This document shows positions 36,786 to 37,635 of a stretch of DNA of 37,635 nucleotides, piece by piece. The notes under the pieces were generated by a model. It was not told the origin of the DNA and did not search any database. It worked only from the letters and a program-made list of their open reading frames with translations. The translations under genes and the position numbers were made by a program. This stretch comes from Campylobacterota bacterium (lineage in GTDB: Bacteria; Campylobacterota; Campylobacteria; Campylobacterales; JAJVLF01), in assembly GCA_029255845.1 (NCBI GenBank), contig JAJVLF010000016.1, positions 1-37,635 of the forward strand, written 5' to 3'. Each line of letters starts with the position of its first letter. Position 1 is the stretch's first letter.

Positions 36786-36872
36786 TTATCTTATCCTTGA
36801 TAAAATATTAAAATATATAACTTAAATTAAAAAATACTTTGAATATTATGCTTATTGATTAAATTTAAATTT

Positions 36873-36900
36873 GTGTTCTTAGAGGTTCCTTTAATTTTAA
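36873..36900 (-). repeat. Dispersed motif, copy 4
   Basis: Reads TTAAAGGAACCTCTAAGAAC on the minus strand. It is the least conserved copy (one G shorter in the AGGGAACC core) and lies upstream of petA. Apart from this and the -10 box, 36746-36982 is AT-rich spacer in which I see nothing. Confidence 0.45.
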
Positions 36901-36982
36901 AGATTACTATAATTATAAGTTAGTGGAATGAAGCTAGATAAATAATATATAAAATCAATATTTTTATTTGCATTTTAAATAT

Positions 36983-37052
36983 TCATTTTTTTATGCAAGA
37001 TTGCTTAAATCTTGCTAGAAAACGAAGCAAAAAACCACTCTTTCGCTTCCTA
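36983..37052 (+). repeat. Right copy of the ~70-bp inverted repeat
   Basis: Matches the reverse complement of bases 1-70 at 67 of 70 positions. Unlike the left copy, its flank is complete here, so the element may extend further (ACCCCTTCGTGGCAAACC follows). It forms the same imperfect stem, GAAGCGAAA with TTTTTTGCTTC on the minus strand. The plus-strand ORF across it (MQDCLNLARKRSKKPLF) is present as MQDCLNLVRKRSKKPLF in the left copy, but the changes are not synonymous, so it is not supported as a protein. Confidence 0.85.
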
Positions 37053-37287
37053 GACCCCTTCGTGGCAAACCTTAATTATGTCCTAAAGCCTAAAAATTGC
37101 AAACTCGCTCAGTCACTCAAATGTCCGATTTTCTGGACAGCTTTAAGACATATTCTTAAGCTTGTTTATAGGCAGAGGGCGGATAAGGATTTAATAGTTT
37201 AAAATACAGACTACAAGCTAAGGCTTGTAGTATGGAGTATGTAGGCTTTAGTGATGAAATTATATTTTATCGAAGTAGGGTAAGTTT
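37053..37287. other. Non-coding repeat-rich spacer
   Basis: Continuation of the right repeat neighbourhood, slightly less AT-rich than its surroundings. It contains TGTCC...GGACA (around 37120) and a perfect 8-bp hairpin CTACAAGC-TAAG-GCTTGTAG (37211-37230). No gene is supported. Confidence 0.45.
37211..37230. repeat. Perfect 8-bp hairpin near the transposase remnant
   Basis: CTACAAGC-TAAG-GCTTGTAG. It lies just beyond the 3' end of the truncated RAYT and could be a REP-like element or a terminator. No T-run follows it on the plus strand. Confidence 0.4.
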
Positions 37288-37470
37288 TTAGTAAATAGTA
37301 AATCTCTGTCCCGCATTTTTTAAGATGTCTTCTTTTTGTAGATATTTTAAACTATTAAAAATTATATTTGTTGTTTCAACTCTTGTGAATATTGGTATCC
37401 AGTTTAATATAGTGCAAGTTATGAAGTGTGGTTGTGTTGGTTCTTGTATTTTGTATCTTGTTCTTCCCAT
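37288..37470 (-). pseudogene. Truncated REP-associated tyrosine transposase (RAYT)
   Basis: A 60-residue ORF whose opening (MGRTRYKIQEPTQPHFITC and TILNWIPIFTR) matches the N-terminus of RAYT/IS200-like Y1 transposases. These are normally about 150-200 residues. After SLKYLQKE the reading changes to unrelated NAGQRFTIY and stops. The HUH histidines and the catalytic tyrosine, which lie downstream in the family, are missing, so it cannot be active. It sits next to palindromes of REP type, as expected for a domesticated RAYT locus. Confidence 0.75.
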
Positions 37471-37540
37471 TTGGGATTATATTATAGTTTTCTTTATTGT
37501 TTTGGAGTTAGGGGTGTTTTTGTTTTACTTTTGTTTGTAT

Positions 37541-37570
37541 GCATTCCAAAGCTGGAGCTTTGGAACGAGA
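37541..37570. repeat. REP-like palindrome beside the RAYT remnant
   Basis: A perfect 10-bp inverted repeat with a 2-base loop, TTCCAAAGCT-GG-AGCTTTGGAA (37544-37565), flanked by GCA and CGAG. This shape, GCnTTCC...GGAACGAG, is one I recognise from REP elements linked to RAYT genes. The remaining bases to 37635 show nothing I can assign. Confidence 0.65.
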
Positions 37571-37635
37571 GATATACCTAAAGTTAATAAAGATTTAGAA
37601 AAGTTATTTAATATAATGGGGTTTGTAATGCCAAA

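Noticed and set aside
36993-37202. 69-codon plus-strand ORF (MQDCLNLARKRSKK...)
   Set aside because: It runs across the right repeat copy; the left copy carries non-synonymous changes, no ribosome-binding site is seen, and the composition is unlike the neighbouring proteins. Treated as repeat, not gene.

Overview
The window is about 37.6 kb of very AT-rich chromosomal DNA. It most likely comes from a flagellated, respiring member of the Campylobacterota (Epsilonproteobacteria). Evidence: (i) a flagellin with the diverged D1 sequence typical of Campylobacter/Helicobacter, and flagellar genes (fliL, fliJ-like, fliQ, flgA, flhB) scattered through housekeeping operons; (ii) gene neighbourhoods I recognise from this phylum: fliL-acpS, flgA-ubiX-coaD, ilvE-SPFH, purA-fliJ-like and petABC with a di-haem cytochrome c1; (iii) a futalosine-pathway menaquinone gene. 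I cannot name the genus. No rRNA, tRNA or CRISPR array is visible. Coding density is very high and many genes abut or overlap by a few bases.

Layout. 1-207: a repeat copy and spacer. 208-6121 (minus): ileS, a 38-codon membrane ORF and an RND efflux pump. 6206-15098 (minus): a long run of UDP-sugar epimerase, metK, fliL, acpS, agmatine deiminase, aldo/keto reductase, hisZ-like, purA, fliJ-like and a TolC-like protein; hisZ has its own likely promoter. 15185-16786 (plus): flagellin behind a sigma54-like promoter. 16958-19261 (plus): a hybrid receptor kinase with a periplasmic solute-binding domain, an Hpt domain and a CheA-like ATPase. 19316-26354 (plus): mqnD-like, fliQ, a metal-type amidohydrolase, flgA, ubiX, coaD, an MBL-GAF-HD-GYP fusion and nadE. 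26381-34067 (minus): a gene of unknown function for a membrane protein, an LRR protein, a YdcF-like protein, a 72-residue membrane protein, ilvE, SPFH, hisIE, a DUF2393-like protein, flhB and folK. 34125-36745 (minus): petABC, closed by a strong hairpin terminator. 36746-37635: non-coding DNA with repeats and a truncated REP-associated transposase.

How it fits together. Flagellar assembly and export (FliL, FliJ, FliQ, FlgA, FlhB, flagellin) and two unusual signalling proteins point to motility controlled by chemical cues and cyclic nucleotides. PetABC and the menaquinone gene belong to quinone-based electron transport. HisZ and HisIE are histidine biosynthesis; MetK, PurA, CoaD, NadE, AcpS, FolK, IlvE and IleS are core metabolism.

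The parts least explained by known genes are: a roughly 70-base inverted repeat at the two window ends; a REP palindrome beside a broken RAYT transposase; a short dispersed motif (AGGGAACCTCTAAAA-like, four copies) that supplies the ribosome-binding site of one gene and the C-terminal codons of another; the MBL-GAF-HD-GYP fusion; the solute-binding CheA-like kinase; and an LRR/membrane protein pair. I see no clearly new defence or mobile system; the most promising leads are the two signalling proteins and the repeats.
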